From NCBI RefSeq assembly GCF_003664995.1, contig NZ_JFHL01000002.1:62001-126000 (forward strand): a stretch of 64,000 nt of DNA, read 5' to 3'. Below the pieces are notes generated by a model. The model was not told the origin of the DNA. It did not search any database and was given only the letters and a program-made list of their open reading frames with translations. The DNA comes from Mesotoga sp. BH458_6_3_2_1. Its GTDB lineage: Bacteria > Thermotogota > Thermotogae > Petrotogales > Kosmotogaceae. The position numbers and the translations under genes were made by a program. Numbering within the stretch: position 1 is the first letter of the stretch; the number at the start of each line of letters is the position of its first letter. Below, one piece after another: positions 62,501 through 64,000 of this stretch.

Positions 62501-62701
62501 CTAAGCATAGAAAGTGGCGTATGGCATAGCAGCTCAAGCTCAGATCTTGATACCTCTCAGGTTAAGAAGACCCTGAGATACAGAGAGGGAGTTGCTGAGA
62601 AGAGAATGACCAGATGGTTTGCAACCAAACTCTCAACCATGACCACAAGAGGCTTGCTAAGGAGTCTTACAAATGCAGAAGAGGTGCTGAAAGTTGGTTG
62701 A
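59558..62701 (+). CDS. recJ: Single-stranded-DNA exonuclease RecJ with long C-terminal extension
   Basis: 1047 aa from the ATG at 59558; RecJ cores are ~560 aa. DHH motifs: FGDYDVDGVTSTALLYLA, LLITVDCGVTS, VVTDHHEV, ALGTIADIVPL, and DHHA1 FGGHEMAAGFS. An OB-fold (HVKLILRSGDRKTL) follows. The last ~480 residues are a further region with IIFDEPTYI, VAVIVDSPHKTVTLAKSMG and VLITTPSSDGLG, suggestive of a degenerate helicase-like module (RecJ C-terminal type). It is 5'-3' on ssDNA in recombination and mismatch repair. Confidence 0.95.
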   Translation: MRKEWLLLKPDDEAVNRLVEFMGIDQFLARLLVTRGIDNEVEAMKFLNPDKTVLHDSFLLRDMPLAVRTIIETRERKESIVIFGDYDVDGVTSTALLYLAMKRMGFDVSYYIPLRLEEGYGLSKDAIKDLRDQGHSLLITVDCGVTSFDEITYAKEIGFNVVVTDHHEVKDVLPPADAIINPKRPDDDYPFKGLAGVGVAFKLLVALNETLHCPIDPEDYLDIVALGTIADIVPLRDENRYIVREGTAKIQSSPLLGLKALLSYLRIPAENLTAQDIAFKIAPKLNAAGRMASAIVALELLISEDMDSAMNTASRLLKHNQNRQTIEAKIFDQTEKDLANTASFKDDFALVIDGDNWHLGVLGIVASRLVSIHNKPVFLIATNGSDGKGSARSPAGVSIISLLNEVSHLLREFGGHEMAAGFSIDKENISKFRAAINDAYIRLYGKKQPVFKIDVDDVLSLDSITSGILDKLELLRPFGHSNPEPRFLIKGLNIEKAKMFGSSSDHVKLILRSGDRKTLAIGYNMGTMFDDFKYVKPNLLKVDAIASVKSDSLYGLQSVKLSLSDAKLYIDPVFEEEVRDKNFVFEFIRDWKNQQPGSQGKTDVSSLIGELEKKLSHKCPEFLDISTRNPWGVFGNIRIKNPFLALKILKNYQQGKKTFIVSAINGTLAHTYYSLQHYLDSIKPVFANSLYRGRLDEPVVFVTLPFFVERFKEISEIAGEIIFDEPTYILSGIFKDHPDLEAFLKNVDKVLSISGFAGSVFYDDLKDFLSDRRISNIYKPSPIKRVGIIDNRGSRKKVEQVMSIVGHGENVAVIVDSPHKTVTLAKSMGSRLSHALQNGELIFYNYLLKDFQRSVIYSLVERQKIRVLITTPSSDGLGVTLGNSNIVFYSAPRNFLEVIDSVSTRPGEDSELFLNLSFNKADLISNTSEMDRLFPTVEELEAVYQDLKDVLPASERDIRKALSFEDGISKVFLSMLEEMNLLSIESGVWHSSSSSDLDTSQVKKTLRYREGVAEKRMTRWFATKLSTMTTRGLLRSLTNAEEVLKVG

Positions 62702-62966
62702 CACTCGGCAACTGGATGCTTTGGTCACGGTTTCGAAAAAAGACATCCTTGAAGCTTTGTCACTGCTTAGAAGTGGCGGTTTGCAGGCAAAGATTTTTCC
62801 GACGCCACCCAATCTATTCACGGGATGTTCTCTTTCCATTGCGGTCGCCTCGAGAGACCTTGATGTAATTTCAGAACTCCTTTTGGAGGCAGAAATTGAG
62901 GTCTTGCTCACAAGTTACTTCGTTGATAATCCGGTAAGGTCCTTCTATGATAAAACTTGGAATTGA
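62694..62966 (+). CDS. DUF3343-like small protein
   Basis: 90 aa from TTG 62694 (AGAGGTG 7 nt upstream). Features VTVSKKDILEALSLLRSGG and FPTPPNLFTGCSLSIAV: a Pro-rich turn then an invariant-looking Cys, as in DUF3343 (proposed Se/S carrier-like) proteins. Overlaps recJ and ruvX, so it is made as part of that operon. Function unknown. Confidence 0.7.
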   Translation: MVDTRQLDALVTVSKKDILEALSLLRSGGLQAKIFPTPPNLFTGCSLSIAVASRDLDVISELLLEAEIEVLLTSYFVDNPVRSFYDKTWN

Positions 62967-63657
62967 CTTTGGTACATCAAGAATAGGACTTGCCTTGCAG
63001 ATAGAGGGAGTGGAGATCCCTCTATATTCGATAGATCACGCCGGCTACCGAAAATCTCTCCTTGAAATCTTGAAAGAGAAAAGAATCGAGACAGTTGTTG
63101 TTGGTCTGCCGATTTCAATGTCGGGCAGATACAGTGAATCGACTATGAGAGCAGTCTCATTTGCCGAGAAAGTGAAGAAGATGTTTCCTGGAAATGTACT
63201 GCTGGTTGATGAAACCCTTACAACTGAAAGTGCAAGAAAAATGTCCGTTGAGATTGGGATAGAGTTCGCGAAGGTAAGGGATGTTTTCAGCGCAATGCAG
63301 ATTCTCAGGAATGAGTCCTCCGGGAAGGCTGTTAAATGGGAAGTACACAACAATAGAAGTGTATGCCGGAATTTGCCAGAACTTCCGTCAGGTAGCAGAG
63401 TGTTGTTTTTCAAACCGAAATCTGGACTGATAAAGGGAATAGACTCACTGGAGAAAAAGCCAGGGGTGTTTGTTGAAGACCCACAGGTCTTCCTTTCATT
63501 CTTCAGGAAAGGATTGAAGCCAGTAAACCTCATTGACGACATAGACTTTTCAACTTACGATATAATAGTAATCGCTTGTGGTGAAGCGCTCGATGGGATG
63601 GTTCATTTGAATTCAAGAGGACCGCAGGTTATTGAGTGCTCGTGGCTCAACGGATAG
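62947..63657 (+). CDS. ruvX: RuvX/YqgF-family nuclease with ~95-aa C-terminal extension
   Basis: 236 aa; YqgF proteins are ~135-150. RNase H-fold motifs GIDFGTSRIGLAL, VVGLPISMSGRY, LVDETLTTESARK and the final Asp in RDVFSAMQIL. Residues ~140-236 are an added domain (SGSRVLFFKPKSGL, EDPQVFLSFFRKG, YDIIVIACGEALDG). YqgF resolves Holliday junctions or trims pre-16S rRNA. The last 22 bases of the gene, to its TAG, lie inside tRNA-Arg. Confidence 0.88.
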   Translation: MIKLGIDFGTSRIGLALQIEGVEIPLYSIDHAGYRKSLLEILKEKRIETVVVGLPISMSGRYSESTMRAVSFAEKVKKMFPGNVLLVDETLTTESARKMSVEIGIEFAKVRDVFSAMQILRNESSGKAVKWEVHNNRSVCRNLPELPSGSRVLFFKPKSGLIKGIDSLEKKPGVFVEDPQVFLSFFRKGLKPVNLIDDIDFSTYDIIVIACGEALDGMVHLNSRGPQVIECSWLNG

Positions 63658-63711
63658 AGCGCTGGACTCCGGATCCAGAGACTGTGGGTTCAAATCCCAC
63701 CGAGCACGCCA
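63636..63711 (+). tRNA. tRNA-Arg (CCG)
   Basis: Acceptor GTGCTCG / CGAGCAC, anticodon stem CTGGA/TCCAG with loop CTCCGGA (anticodon CCG), T-arm GTGGG-TTCAAAT-CCCAC, encoded CCA. The 5' end lies within ruvX; no promoter of its own, so it is probably cut from the recJ-ruvX-mreB transcript. Confidence 0.96.
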
Positions 63712-63735
63712 TTTATGTCACACGGGAGGTTATTT

Positions 63736-64000
63736 ATGAAAAAGGGCGATCTTGGCATCGATTTGGGAACTGCTTCACTTTTGGTCTTCCAGAAAGGCAA
63801 AGATATTGTCATAGATGAACCTTCGGTCATCGCCGTTGAAGTGAAGTCCGGGAAGATAATTGCAATAGGGTCTGAAGCTAAGGAAATGATTGGGAAGACC
63901 CCAAAAGATATCAAGGCCGTCAGACCTATTCGAGACGGGGTTATTGCCGATTATCAGATAATTGAACAGGCTCTGAAAGAGCTGGTCAAGAGAACTCGCA
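63736..64000 (+). CDS. mreB: MreB-like rod-shape actin (5' part, runs off window)
   Basis: 88 codons visible from the ATG at 63736 (GGGAGG upstream). LGIDLGTASLLVFQKGKD is the actin phosphate-1 loop, followed by IDEPSVIAVE, IAIGSEAKEMIGKTP and AVRPIRDGVIADYQ, which fit MreB/Mbl. It would form the cytoskeletal filament guiding wall synthesis. The C-terminus lies beyond the window. Confidence 0.93.
   Translation, partial: MKKGDLGIDLGTASLLVFQKGKDIVIDEPSVIAVEVKSGKIIAIGSEAKEMIGKTPKDIKAVRPIRDGVIADYQIIEQALKELVKRTR

Noticed and set aside
63636-63818. Open frame starting MLVAQRIERWTPDPETVGSN
   Set aside because: It is the translation of tRNA-Arg plus the following spacer and mreB 5' end, a common tRNA artefact.

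Overview
The window reads as chromosome of a Thermotogota bacterium. Several things support this: the gene order rpsP-khpA-rimM-trmD-SPOUT methylase-rplS-lepB, a toga-type envelope set (Wzi-like barrels, PEGA and LysM proteins), many TTG/GTG starts behind strong GGAGG Shine-Dalgarno (SD) sites, heavy AGA/AGG arginine use and mid GC. A Mesotoga/Kosmotoga-like member fits best, but this is judged from gene content only, not from a search.

Layout. 1-853 is a truncated ABC substrate-binding protein. 1070-6883 runs from an HU gene through a terminator into an exported/lipoprotein cluster (DUF881, LysM/M23-like/3D, beta-propeller, Ig/FN3 lipoprotein). 6894-9564 holds cysK-cysE and an MFS transporter. 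9611-12635 holds two tandem outer-membrane barrel paralogues. 12713-13860 holds an AI-2E-type permease with an overlapping 48-aa membrane protein. 14664-20313 holds a TetR regulator, argF-arcC, and divergent argS-rlmD.

20397-25114 is an accessory island of decaying and foreign DNA: a frameshifted HK97-type phage portal relic, a GC-rich MarR regulator with textbook operators, an ABC exporter interrupted by one TGA at a probable Trp position, a 29-bp direct repeat, and a broken endonuclease III relic. The other genes look intact and mostly housekeeping.

25182-36468 holds TPM-like/PspA membrane-stress genes, an Fpg/Nei-like protein lacking the N-terminal Pro, an acyl phosphotransferase gene with a ThiS-like carrier, a PHP phosphoesterase, a Ser/Thr kinase, and the thiI-plsC-bifunctional nuclease-ispA operon. 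36476-43429 begins with tRNA-Lys and an attenuator-like leader for infC(ATC start)-rpmI-rplT, followed by OsmC, Mrp, mtnA, glyA, upp, a PfkB kinase and tdk. 43666-48606 is the ffh-to-lepB translation/secretion operon. 48625-53340 holds tRNA-Ser, folE2, rsmG, rsmI, a membrane protein with a damaged HExxH motif, and nrnA/punA on the other strand. 53481-58717 holds acpP, an RluD-type synthase, a HELAH protein, a DUF5693-like membrane protein and a six-repeat PEGA protein. 58754-64000 holds an RsuA-type synthase, a very long recJ, a DUF3343-like protein, ruvX running into tRNA-Arg(CCG), and the start of mreB.

No complete new defence or mobile system is visible. The most notable signals are the infC non-AUG start with its leader, the decayed island, the hidden 48-aa gene, several enzymes missing family-defining residues, and the ruvX/tRNA overlap.
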